From: Terriglobales bacterium
GTDB taxonomy: Bacteria; Acidobacteriota; Terriglobia; Terriglobales; Acidobacteriaceae
Direction: 5' to 3'
DNA: 64,000 bases
Assembly (NCBI GenBank): GCA_035561515.1
Contig: DATMXP010000052.1
Span: 1 to 64,000 of the forward strand
Shown: positions 1 through 7,555 of the stretch, in pieces
Layout of the letters: each line of letters starts with the position of its first letter
Position numbering within the stretch: position 1 is the first letter of the stretch
Translations under genes and position numbers: made by a program
Notes under the pieces: generated by a model
What the model saw: only the letters and a program-made list of their open reading frames with translations
Databases searched by the model: none
What the model was told of the DNA's origin: nothing

Positions 1-19
1 GAGTTAGACAGCGCATATA

Positions 20-36
20 TGAAAACAAAGGAGTTA
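20..36 (+). repeat. 17-nt dispersed unit TGAAAACAAAGGAGTTA
   Basis: One copy of a 17-nt unit, consensus TGAAAACAAAnnACTTA. Three more copies lie in the intergenic region at 55271-55370. It sits just upstream of a heptamer tract, an arrangement also seen at the other locus. Function unknown. Confidence 0.6.
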
Positions 37-45
37 GAAGAAGCA

Positions 46-73
46 AGTCGTTAGTCCTTAGTCATCAGTCGTT
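46..73 (+). repeat. Heptamer tandem tract (AGTCnTT type, four units)
   Basis: Four head-to-tail 7-nt units of the form AG-N4-T/C, the first two being AGTCGTT and AGTCCTT. The same period and the same AG start recur at 55146-55173, 55413-55440 and on both sides of the S23 gene near 25.2-25.6 kb. It resembles the short tandem heptamer repeats known from several bacterial phyla. No spacers are present, so it is not a CRISPR. Confidence 0.6.
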
Positions 74-100
74 GGCAAAAGCTCTGCTCCTGAAGAAAAC

Positions 101-194
101 CAAGTACAGAGGTTCTTCGGCTACGCCTCAGAATGACAACCCCAAAAAACAAGTACAGGGGTTTCGGCTTTGCCTCAGAACTCAGAATGACAAA
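101..194 (+). repeat. Two copies of the TGTCATTC-TGAG dispersed repeat
   Basis: Two successive segments (about 101-140 and 150-194) begin with CAAGTACAG and end with CAGAATGACAA. On the minus strand each starts TTGTCATTCTGAG. This is the widespread intergenic repeat whose spurious translation reads HSERSEESL. Two further copies lie at 58452-58496 and 58518-58550. The second copy here carries an internal duplication of CTCAGAA. Confidence 0.65.
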
Positions 195-210
195 GTCCGA
201 AAACCATCTA

Positions 211-320
211 CATTTTCAGAATAGCAATTGGGGCGTGGGTATCATGCCACGTTTTGCAGATTTATATTTTCCGTTAAATCAGTGACTTACGTGAAAATGG
301 AGGCGCAGACCCCCTTGACA
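211..320 (+). repeat. 110-nt intergenic repeat, copy 1
   Basis: An ungapped match of exactly 110 nt to 55531-55640. By hand count 77 of 110 positions agree. The first 40 nt (starting CATTTTCAGAATAGCAATT, and including ATCATGCCA) and the last 13 nt (GACCCCCTTGACA) are nearly invariant, while the middle is diverged. Both copies lie upstream of a gene for a secreted protein in the same orientation. The terminal TTGACA resembles a -35 hexamer, but no convincing -10 follows at 16-18 nt. Confidence 0.6.
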
Positions 321-534
321 CCGTTTTTCCCGAAACGGGAACGGACTCTCCTGGTGTCACAGATAAAGGTGGTTACCGCTATTGACGTTGACTGCCGCAC
401 TACCTAACCTCGCCGGTATCCGGACGCGACCGATACTCTTCGATTCCTAACGGCCCCGGGCCCCCTCAACATATTCCAGATATGAGCAAGGTCTCGTTCG
501 AGATCAAGGAAGGGGGGACAAGCCCAGAAAAGAA
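321..534. other. Intergenic leader of the hydrolase gene
   Basis: No gene is visible here. The segment follows the 110-nt repeat and holds a short inverted repeat near 328-342 (TTCCCGAAACGGGAA). No clear ribosome-binding site or -10/-35 pair was found. Confidence 0.4.
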
Positions 535-1644
535 ATGTGCTCTTCCAGAGTGTGGTTTTGGAGCCTTCTTCTTGGATGCTTTAGCGGGCTGTTGGCAATG
601 CAAACCGGATTAGCGCAGAGCCGTTCGGTTCCAAGTGGGACCGTGAAGTCCCATGCCATTGTCATCGAGCGACAGGGCAGTTTCGCCGTTGGCGGCAAAG
701 TGATCACAAATCCGGGTAGCTTTGACCCGATCAGCCTGGGACCGGAAGGGCAGACTCTACATGGCGATCATGCCTATGTGTTCTACCAAGTCCCAGCGCA
801 TGCTCGCCGGCTGCCACTGGTGTTCCTGCACGGCATCTACCAGTTTTCGAAGACGTGGGAGACGACGCCCGATGGCCGCGAAGGATTTCAGAATATCTTC
901 CTGCGGCGTCGCTTTGCCGTGTACCTGATGGACCAGCCGCGACGTGGCAACGCCGGCCGCTCAACCGTATCCGAACTGATTACGCCGACCGCGGATGAGC
1001 AGAAATGGTTTAACTTCTTCCGACTCGGCTTATGGCCGAACTATTTTCCGGGTGTTCAGTTTTCGCATGATCCGGAGGCCTTGAATCAATATTTCCGGCA
1101 GATTACGCCCAACACAGGTCCGTTTGATATCGGAGTAATATCCGACTCGATTGCGTCGCTCTTCGACAAAATCGGTCCGGGTATCCTGGTGAGCCATTCC
1201 CATGGTGGGGGCATTGGCTGGCTGTCGGCTATCAAGAGCAACAAGATCAAAGCGATTGTTTCCTACGAGCCGGGCACCAGTTTTCTGTTTCCCGAAGGCG
1301 AGATCCCGGAGCCGATGCACAGTTTCGGCGGAACGATTGAGGCAGCCAGTGCACCGATGCCGGAGTTCCTGAAACTCACAAAGATTCCAATCGTGATTTA
1401 CTACGGCGACTATATTCCCGAGGAGCCATCGCCGAACCCGGGGCAAGACGCGTGGCGTATCCGCCGGGCGATGGCGCGGTTATGGGCAGCCACTGTGAAC
1501 AAGCATGGAGGCGACGTTACGATTGTGGATCTGCCGGCAATCGGGGTACGCGGGAACACGCATTTCCCATTCTCAGACACCAACAACGTGGAAATTGCGG
1601 ACATTCTCTCGGCGTACCTGAAGAAGAAGGGGCTAGACCGGTGA
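535..1644 (+). CDS. Secreted alpha/beta-hydrolase (esterase-like)
   Basis: A 369-residue protein with an N-terminal signal peptide (hydrophobic residues 7-27, ending LAQ). Alpha/beta-hydrolase hallmarks are an oxyanion-type VFLHG segment at about 96-100 and a nucleophile elbow VSHSHGG with candidate Ser222, where the usual first Gly of G-x-S-x-G is Ser. Asp292 in YYGDY and His343 in GNTHFPF are plausible triad partners. It probably acts in the periplasm on an ester or related substrate that cannot be named from sequence. It stands alone, downstream of copy 1 of the 110-nt repeat. The ATG start has only a weak purine-rich stretch before it. Family confidence is good; substrate unknown. Confidence 0.8.
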   Translation: MCSSRVWFWSLLLGCFSGLLAMQTGLAQSRSVPSGTVKSHAIVIERQGSFAVGGKVITNPGSFDPISLGPEGQTLHGDHAYVFYQVPAHARRLPLVFLHGIYQFSKTWETTPDGREGFQNIFLRRRFAVYLMDQPRRGNAGRSTVSELITPTADEQKWFNFFRLGLWPNYFPGVQFSHDPEALNQYFRQITPNTGPFDIGVISDSIASLFDKIGPGILVSHSHGGGIGWLSAIKSNKIKAIVSYEPGTSFLFPEGEIPEPMHSFGGTIEAASAPMPEFLKLTKIPIVIYYGDYIPEEPSPNPGQDAWRIRRAMARLWAATVNKHGGDVTIVDLPAIGVRGNTHFPFSDTNNVEIADILSAYLKKKGLDR

Positions 1645-1839
1645 GGAGCGGGGATATTCAAGAACACAAGCCGTAGCTGCGGATGAGTGAACCTTCGCTT
1701 GGCGTAGCTAGTACATTACGTGCGACTCCACCTACCCTTCGACAAACAAGGTTTGTCACTTTTCGTTGGTACCTTGAGACCGCTTGTCAAAGGGGTGAAG
1801 ATTGGGTCGGACGGTGTTTGGGGAAAAGGTGGTTCTCTT

Positions 1840-2760
1840 ATGAAGGGAAGCTCGCTACTGCTTTTGTTCGTCCTAAATATCGCTGGATGTGCAGTGGCAC
1901 AACAAGTTCCGGATCTGGATTACAAACCTCCCATTCCTAAACCTGCTTATGCGCAAGGCGAGGGGCCTCGCGTAGTCATCGATGGCGGGCACCATAACTT
2001 TCATACCGTCGATGGAAGATATAGGCCCCTGGCAGAGTTACTGCGGCGCGATGGATACCGCGTGGCGGGGAGCAACACGCCGTTTACTGCAAGTTCTCTG
2101 AAGGCCGCCGACTTGCTGATCATCTCGAACGCATTGAACGCGGTCAACGCCGATGGGAACTGGGGGCTGCCAACGCCGTCTGCTTTTACGCCCGCGGAGA
2201 TCGCTGAGTTGAAGAAGTATGTGGAGAACGGCGGAGCATTGTTCCTGATCGCAGATCACATGCCGTTTCCGGGTGCCGCAGGCGATCTTGCGCGTGCGTT
2301 CGGACTGGAGTTCAGCAATGGGTTTGCGATGCCACGCGATGCACAGAATCCAGGCCCAATTACCTTTACGCCAGAGAAGGGCCTGAAGCCGGGCCCGTGG
2401 ACGGAGGGGCGTGGGGTTGAGGAGAGAGTCGATTCGGTGGTTACATTCACGGGGTCTGCGTTCTATCCGGGCCCGAACGTAGAACCGGTTCTGGAGCTTC
2501 CGCAGGGATACGTCTCGGTCACACCGGAAATGGCATGGCAATTTACGCCGGAGACACCGAGGGTGCCGATCACACGATGGTGCCAGGGGGCCGTGGTGAA
2601 AGTGGGAAAGGGACGAGTGGCCGTGTTTGGCGAGGCAGCCATGTTCAGCGCGCAAGTCGCCGGGCCGCAGAAGCGTCCGATGGGCATGAACTCGGATAGC
2701 GCAAAGCAGAACTATCAGTTCTTGCTCAATATCGTGCACTGGCTCACGAACGCCAAGTGA
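1840..2760 (+). CDS. Lipoprotein with DUF4350/glutamine-amidotransferase-like fold
   Basis: The chosen ATG gives a 306-residue protein starting with a lipoprotein signal. Hydrophobic residues end in the lipobox IAGC, with lipidated Cys17. An upstream in-frame start would add about 40 non-signal residues, so it was rejected. The mature part has alternating beta-alpha segments (VVIDGGHHN, LLIISNAL, GGALFLIADHMPF, VAVFGEAAMF) typical of the DUF4350/ThuA-like class of glutamine-amidotransferase-like folds, which often occur in surface-anchored proteins that sense or process carbohydrates. No catalytic Cys is evident. Probably anchored in a membrane facing the periplasm. The exact function is unknown. 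Confidence 0.7.
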   Translation: MKGSSLLLLFVLNIAGCAVAQQVPDLDYKPPIPKPAYAQGEGPRVVIDGGHHNFHTVDGRYRPLAELLRRDGYRVAGSNTPFTASSLKAADLLIISNALNAVNADGNWGLPTPSAFTPAEIAELKKYVENGGALFLIADHMPFPGAAGDLARAFGLEFSNGFAMPRDAQNPGPITFTPEKGLKPGPWTEGRGVEERVDSVVTFTGSAFYPGPNVEPVLELPQGYVSVTPEMAWQFTPETPRVPITRWCQGAVVKVGKGRVAVFGEAAMFSAQVAGPQKRPMGMNSDSAKQNYQFLLNIVHWLTNAK

Positions 2761-3113
2761 AGTAATGGCGCTGTGCGGTTGTAGATATATCGTTGGACCC
2801 GCGGTGCTGCGCACCGCCACCGGACAATCCCCAGCCAAGGTAACCCCGGGTTGCGCGCGCAAAAGCACGCGCTCCACCCGGGGCTAATGGATGTCGTCCG
2901 CTACGCGGACTGGTCGCGATCACCTCGCCGATTCACAACTCTAAGACTGAGGACAGGGTGTCCGAGGCACACAGGAGATAGGAGTGGCGGACTGGAGTTT
3001 CTGCACACCCACAAGCCCGATAGCACTCGCTTGGCTAACACGGAGTTGAGGACTCAACTTGTGAGTTCCTGTATATTCCATGCATCGGGGAACTGGGTGA
3101 GGAGAAGAGAAAG
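2761..3113. other. Intergenic region with palindromic repeat
   Basis: A 353-nt region with no credible gene; in-frame stretches here look like chance translations of repeats. It carries the palindrome at 2844-2883, a small hairpin GTCCGC-TAC-GCGGAC near 2896-2910, and the AGGAG-type leader of the following TPR gene at about 3099-3112. Confidence 0.5.
2844..2883. repeat. REP-like palindrome
   Basis: Outer arms CCCCGGGT (2844-2851) and ACCCGGGG (2876-2883) are perfect inverted repeats. They enclose a second, imperfect GC-rich hairpin (alternating GC on the left against CACGCGC on the right). Such nested GC-rich palindromes between genes are typical of REP/BIME-like elements. No second copy is seen in this window. 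Confidence 0.5.
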
Positions 3114-4778
3114 ATGTTGAAAGCCGCATTGAGGCTATCTGTGTTGTTGTGTGCAGTTCTGGCTGCATTCAGCGTAACCGCCCAACACAAGCACGAGCTA
3201 GACAACAAAGTTGACATGACCCGTGCGCCGCTGCTGACGGGCGTGGGTACGTTAAACCATCCGACATCGACGAAGAACGAGATGGCGCAGAAGTACTTCG
3301 ACCAGGGAATTGCGCTGATCTACGCGTTCAATCACCTGGAAGCGGAGCGCGCATTTGCGCAGGCGCAGCAACTTGATCCGGACATGGCGATGGCGTGGTG
3401 GGGACAGGCGCTGGCACTAGCTCCGAATATCAACGACCCGATTACGCCAGACCGCGCGGGAAAGGCTTACGCGGCGATCCAGACGGCAATCCAGAAGTCG
3501 AAGGGCAAGCCGGCGGCAGAGCGCGATTACATAAAGACGCTGGCGAAGCGGTATTCGGCAAACAAGGATGCGGATCGCGCGAAACTGGACGTGGGTTATG
3601 CGCAGGCGATGGGCAAGCTGGCGAAGAAACATCCGAACGATCCGGACGCGCAGGTGTTGTATGCGTCGGCGCTGATGGAGACCATGCCGTGGGATTACTA
3701 CCAGGCGAATGGCGATCCGAAGCCGGCGATTGTGACGGTACAGAAGACGCTTGAGTCGGCGATGAAGCGGTGGCCGAATCACACGGGCGCGCATCACTTG
3801 TACATTCATGCGGTGGAGGCGTCGTCGACACCGGACCGCGGTGAGCCTAGTGCGGACGTGCTGGGAGGACTGGCTCCGACGGCGGGCCACCTGGTGCATA
3901 TGCCCAGTCACATCTACCTGAGAGTGGGACGGTGGGAGGATGCGGCCGAGGCGAACCGCAAGGCGTCGAAGGCGGACGAGGATTACATTACGCAATGCAG
4001 GGCGCAGGGGATTTATCCGATTGCGTACTATCCGCATAACCTGCACATGGGGTCGTTTGCAGCAGCGATGCAGGGCGGCAGCGAGGAAGCGATCGGGCTG
4101 GCGAAGAAGATGAAGGAAAAGATTCCCGCGGACGTCGGCGATGAAATGCCGTACTGGGGGAACGTGTTTACCTCAGTGCCGATCTTGTCGATGGTGAGGT
4201 TCGGCAAGTGGGATGAGTTGCTGGCGTATCCGCAGCCTTCGGAGAAACTGCTGGCTTCGAATGCGATCTGGCGGTATGGGCAAGGCGTGGCTCTGATTCG
4301 GGCGGGCAAGCTTGACGATGCGGAGAAGCAGTTGAAGGAGATCGGAGAGATCGCAAAGAATCCGGCGTTGAAAGACCAGAAAATGGGCAACAACGACGGG
4401 CAGAAACTGCTGACGATCGCCGAGAATATTCTGGCCGGTGAACTGGCAGCGGCGCGGAAGGATTATGCGTCGGCGGTTGCGTCGCTGGAGAAGGCGGTCG
4501 CGGCGCAGGATGCCTTGCACTACAACGAGCCGGAAGACTGGTACTTCCCGGTGCGTCACGTGCTGGGTGCGGTGCTGCTGGAGGCGGGTCGTCCGGCAGA
4601 TGCGGAGAAGGTTTACGTGGAGGACCTAAAGCATCATCGGAAGAATGGATGGGCGCTCTACGGGCTTGCGCAGGCGCTGAAGGCGCAGGGCAAAAGCAAT
4701 GAGGCGTCGAAGACAGAGGAACAGTTCACAGTGGCATGGAAGTATGCGGATGTGAGACTGACGGCATCGAAGTTCTAG
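3114..4778 (+). CDS. Secreted TPR-repeat protein with conserved His motifs
   Basis: A 554-residue protein. Residues 1-23 form a signal peptide ending VTAQ. The rest is almost all helical tetratricopeptide-like repeats, for example AQKYFDQGIALIYAFNHLEA and RAGKLDDAEKQLKEIGEIA. His-rich motifs lie between repeats: HTGAHHLYIHAVEAS, GHLVHMPSHIY and YYPHNLHM. These are characteristic of a conserved bacterial TPR family and might bind a metal or heme. A good ribosome-binding stretch (GAGGAGAAGAGAAAG) precedes the ATG, and a perfect terminator follows, so this is a single-gene unit. Likely a periplasmic scaffold; partner unknown. Confidence 0.75.
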   Translation: MLKAALRLSVLLCAVLAAFSVTAQHKHELDNKVDMTRAPLLTGVGTLNHPTSTKNEMAQKYFDQGIALIYAFNHLEAERAFAQAQQLDPDMAMAWWGQALALAPNINDPITPDRAGKAYAAIQTAIQKSKGKPAAERDYIKTLAKRYSANKDADRAKLDVGYAQAMGKLAKKHPNDPDAQVLYASALMETMPWDYYQANGDPKPAIVTVQKTLESAMKRWPNHTGAHHLYIHAVEASSTPDRGEPSADVLGGLAPTAGHLVHMPSHIYLRVGRWEDAAEANRKASKADEDYITQCRAQGIYPIAYYPHNLHMGSFAAAMQGGSEEAIGLAKKMKEKIPADVGDEMPYWGNVFTSVPILSMVRFGKWDELLAYPQPSEKLLASNAIWRYGQGVALIRAGKLDDAEKQLKEIGEIAKNPALKDQKMGNNDGQKLLTIAENILAGELAAARKDYASAVASLEKAVAAQDALHYNEPEDWYFPVRHVLGAVLLEAGRPADAEKVYVEDLKHHRKNGWALYGLAQALKAQGKSNEASKTEEQFTVAWKYADVRLTASKF

Positions 4779-4797
4779 ATAGCGGCATTTTCAGCCA

Positions 4798-4831
4798 CCC
4801 GAGCCTAGTTTGAGGCTCGGGTTTTTCTTTT
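4798..4831 (+). terminator. Rho-independent terminator after TPR gene
   Basis: A perfect 9-bp stem CCCGAGCCT/AGGCTCGGG with a 6-nt loop is followed by TTTTTCTTTT. Confidence 0.92.
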
Positions 4832-4869
4832 GCGGATGCGATTTTCAGCACAGGATTTGTTGACAGTGA

Positions 4870-4885
4870 TGTGATCCGCGTCACA
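4870..4885 (+). promoter_or_regulatory. CRP/FNR-family operator upstream of cydAB
   Basis: TGTGA-N6-TCACA is an exact match to the CRP half-site consensus and spacing. A GATAAT hexamer at 4908-4913 could be the -10 box. A start about 7 nt beyond it would place the palindrome centre (4877.5) near -42, the class II activator position. A Crp/Fnr-family regulator responding to oxygen, nitric oxide or redox state would fit a cytochrome bd operon. Binding is inferred. Confidence 0.65.
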
Positions 4886-4963
4886 TCCGCGTGGTAAGGG
4901 CGGCAAAGATAATCCTCGCAGCAGGATTGCGGATTTCATTCCCACGATTGAAGACGAGAGATT

Positions 4964-6319
4964 ATGGAAAGTGCTCTTTTAGTTCATCGACTGCACTTCG
5001 CTTTCACTATTACTTATCACTACCTTTTCCCACAACTGACGATGGGGCTGGCGCCACTCATCGTGTACTTCAAGACGAAGGCGCTGAGGACGGGCGAGGA
5101 TCGGTATAACAAGGCCGCGCGGTTCTGGGCGAAGATCTTCGGGATCAACTTCGTGCTGGGCGTGGTGACGGGAATTCCGATGGAATTCCAGTTCGGCACC
5201 AACTGGTCGCATTTCTCGCAATTCGCGGGAGGCGTGATCGGACAGACGCTGGCGATGGAAGGCGTGTTCGCGTTCTTCCTGGAGTCGGCCTTCCTGGGAT
5301 TATTTCTGTTTGGCGAGAAGCGATTGAGCCCGAAGATGCATTGGTTCTCGGCGTTCATGGTGTTCGCGGGATCGTGGCTGTCGGGGTACTTCATTGTGGC
5401 TACGGACGCCTGGATGCAGCATCCGGTGGGCTATGAGAGATTGGCAAACGGATCGTTCCAACTGACGAGCTTCTGGGCGCTGCTGTTGAACCCGTGGGCA
5501 CTCTGGCAGTATGCGCACAACATGAGCGGAGCGGTGATTACGGGAACGTTCGTGATGACGGCGATCGGCGCGTACTACCTTCTCAGCAAAAAGCATATGG
5601 AGCAGGCGAGACTTTACATCCGCACGGGCGTGGTGGCGGGGTTGATCTTCGCAGTGATCCAGCTCTTCCCGACTGGCGATGGGCAGGGACAGATGCTCGC
5701 GAAGAAGCAGCCGGCGACGCTAGCGGCGATGGAAGGCCTGTATACGACAACAGAGGGCGCGCCGATCCACATCATGGGGCAGCCGGATGTGGCGAATCAG
5801 AAGATCGACAATCCGCTGAGCGTGCCGAAGATGTTGAGCTTCCTGACGTACAAGCGGTGGAACGCTGAAGTTAAAGGTATGGATGCCTTCCCGAAAGAAG
5901 ACCTGCCGGACAACATCCCACTGCTGTATTACAGCTACCACATCATGGTGGGGCTGGGGACGATCTTCATCGCGGTAATGCTGCTGAGCGCGTTCCTGCT
6001 GTCGAAGAAGAAGCTGTACGACGCGAAGTGGATGATGTGGATCCTGATGCTGAGCGCACCGTTCCCGTACATCGCGAATACGGCGGGATGGATGACGGCG
6101 GAGATCGGCCGGCAGCCGTGGCTGGTGTATGGGCTGCTGCGGACAAAGGACGGATACTCGACGCTGGTATCGGCCGGTAACGGGTGGTTCACGCTACTGG
6201 GCTTCATGGGCATGTACACGATCCTGTCGATCCTGTTCCTGTTCCTGGTGTACAGGCAGATTGCGTCGGGTCCGGAAGCGGCGGAGACACATACGAAGGA
6301 GGCGGCAGTAGCCGTATAG
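4964..6319 (+). CDS. cydA: Cytochrome bd ubiquinol oxidase subunit I
   Basis: A 451-residue multi-span inner-membrane subunit that oxidises quinol and passes electrons to oxygen. Residues that ligate or serve the hemes align by position with E. coli CydA: His19 (TYHYLF), Glu99 and Glu107 (MEG...FLE), His185 (YAHN) and Met328 (IMVG). The GRQPW signature is at 382-386. The protein is about 70 residues shorter than E. coli CydA because the periplasmic Q-loop between about 238 and 315 is short. The ATG start puts His19 in register. cydB follows after 7 nt. Expression is probably controlled by the CRP/FNR-type site about 80 nt upstream. Confidence 0.96.
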   Translation: MESALLVHRLHFAFTITYHYLFPQLTMGLAPLIVYFKTKALRTGEDRYNKAARFWAKIFGINFVLGVVTGIPMEFQFGTNWSHFSQFAGGVIGQTLAMEGVFAFFLESAFLGLFLFGEKRLSPKMHWFSAFMVFAGSWLSGYFIVATDAWMQHPVGYERLANGSFQLTSFWALLLNPWALWQYAHNMSGAVITGTFVMTAIGAYYLLSKKHMEQARLYIRTGVVAGLIFAVIQLFPTGDGQGQMLAKKQPATLAAMEGLYTTTEGAPIHIMGQPDVANQKIDNPLSVPKMLSFLTYKRWNAEVKGMDAFPKEDLPDNIPLLYYSYHIMVGLGTIFIAVMLLSAFLLSKKKLYDAKWMMWILMLSAPFPYIANTAGWMTAEIGRQPWLVYGLLRTKDGYSTLVSAGNGWFTLLGFMGMYTILSILFLFLVYRQIASGPEAAETHTKEAAVAV

Positions 6320-6326
6320 GACGACT

Positions 6327-7373
6327 ATGGAAACCTTATGGTTCTTAATTGTTGCGTTAATGCTTGTCGCCTACGTTGTGCTCGATGGATTCGACCTGGG
6401 CGCAGGAGCGATCCACCTGATCGCCGGAAAGACTGACGCGGGAAGGACGGCGATTATTCGGGCGATTGGTCCGGTATGGGATGGAAACGAAGTGTGGCTG
6501 CTGGCCACGGGCGGGACGTTGTACTTCGCATTTCCGTTGCTGTATGCGTCGAGTTTCCAGGGCTTCTATCTGCCGTTGATGATCGTGCTTTGGTTGTTGA
6601 TGCTGCGGGCGATCGGGATTGAGTTCCGCGCGCACAGCACCAGTGAAGTGTGGCGCGGGTTCTTCGACGTCGTGTTCTGCGGCGCAAGCGCGCTGCTGGC
6701 AGTCTTCTTTGGCGCGGCGCTGGGGAACGTGGTGCGCGGAGTGCCACTCGGGAAAGACGGGCTGTTCTTCCTGCCGCTGTGGACGAACTGGAGAGTGGGG
6801 CCGGAGCCGGGGATTCTCGACTGGTACACGGTGCTCTCGGGTGTGCTGGCGCTGGTAGCGCTGACGGTGCATGGGGCGCTGTACATCGGTCTGAAGACCG
6901 AAGGCGACGTCAACACGCGCGCGCGGAAGATCGCGTCGGCGTTGTGGCCGGTGCAGTTGGGTCTGACGTTGCTGAGCCTGTTTGCTTCGGTGTGGGCGAA
7001 TCCGGCCTTGGCGACGAACTTCAAGCGCTGGCCAATCGGCGTTGCGATTCCGGTGCTGGTGTTCGCGTCGCTGTTCGCGATGTGGCGCCTGCACGCGAAG
7101 GGGAACGAGAAGTATGCGTTCCTTAGCTCGTGCGCGTACCTGGCGCTGATGCTGGGCGGCGCGGCGTTTGCGGCGTATCCGAATGTGCTGCTGGCGAGCG
7201 GAGATCCGGCGAACAACCTGACGATCTACAACACGGCTACCGGTGCGTACGGAATGAAGGTCGGATTCGTGTGGTGGTCGATCGGGATCGTGATTGCCAT
7301 CGGGTATTTCGTCTTCCTGTTCAAGATGTTCAAGGGGAAGGTGGATATGGCCGAGGGAGGATATGGACATTAA
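6327..7373 (+). CDS. cydB: Cytochrome bd ubiquinol oxidase subunit II
   Basis: A 348-residue membrane protein with about eight to nine hydrophobic spans. Typical CydB motifs include VLDGFDLGAG near residue 18 and GPVWDGNEVWLL near residue 48. It pairs with CydA to form the high-affinity oxidase. It starts 7 nt after cydA, so the two are co-transcribed and probably translationally coupled. No cydX-like or cydDC genes are adjacent. A terminator lies about 45 nt downstream. Confidence 0.96.
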   Translation: METLWFLIVALMLVAYVVLDGFDLGAGAIHLIAGKTDAGRTAIIRAIGPVWDGNEVWLLATGGTLYFAFPLLYASSFQGFYLPLMIVLWLLMLRAIGIEFRAHSTSEVWRGFFDVVFCGASALLAVFFGAALGNVVRGVPLGKDGLFFLPLWTNWRVGPEPGILDWYTVLSGVLALVALTVHGALYIGLKTEGDVNTRARKIASALWPVQLGLTLLSLFASVWANPALATNFKRWPIGVAIPVLVFASLFAMWRLHAKGNEKYAFLSSCAYLALMLGGAAFAAYPNVLLASGDPANNLTIYNTATGAYGMKVGFVWWSIGIVIAIGYFVFLFKMFKGKVDMAEGGYGH

Positions 7374-7378
7374 AACAA

Positions 7379-7410
7379 TTTGGTGATTGGGTAATTTTGT
7401 AATTTGGTAA
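7379..7410 (+). repeat. Octamer tandem tract (TTTGGTAA, four units)
   Basis: Four head-to-tail 8-nt units close to TTTGGTAA lie between the cydB stop and its terminator. A two-unit version (TTTGGTAA, TTCGTTAA) occurs at 15342-15357. Confidence 0.55.
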
Positions 7411-7416
7411 TGGAAA

Positions 7417-7447
7417 GGCCGCTGACGAGGGTTGGCGGCCCTTTTTG
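7417..7447 (+). terminator. Terminator after cydAB
   Basis: The stem GGCCGC/GCGGCC (7417-7422 with 7435-7440) is followed by CTTTTTG. Confidence 0.85.
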
Positions 7448-7517
7448 TTGATAAGTAGGGTTGATCGGAATCGTAGAACTACGCCGTGCACGCTGCAAAA
7501 TCGCTCGGTTCCTCCGC

Positions 7518-7523
7518 TATAAT
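7518..7523 (+). promoter_or_regulatory. Candidate -10 box (TATAAT) for mrp
   Basis: A perfect TATAAT lies 32 nt before the GTG start of the Mrp gene. No good -35 hexamer lies 16-18 nt upstream. Confidence 0.45.
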
Positions 7524-7555
7524 CAAAGATTCAGCACTACTGAAGGAGAGTATCT

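Noticed and set aside
46..73. CRISPR-like repeats
   Set aside because: The unit is 7 nt, directly tandem, with no spacers and no cas genes in the window.
315..343. Promoter starting at the TTGACA that ends the 110-nt repeat
   Set aside because: No -10-like hexamer lies 16-18 nt downstream in either copy.
1720..1839. Upstream start for the lipoprotein
   Set aside because: It would bury the signal peptide and lipobox 40 residues inside the protein.
2038..2877. Long minus-strand frame antisense to the lipoprotein gene
   Set aside because: Arg/His-rich, no motif, and lies over a gene with a clear lipobox; it is the GC-driven shadow frame.
6357..7370. Minus-strand open frame covering all of cydB
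   Set aside because: Composition (Arg, Gln, His) is typical of antisense frames in GC-rich genes and cydB itself is certain.
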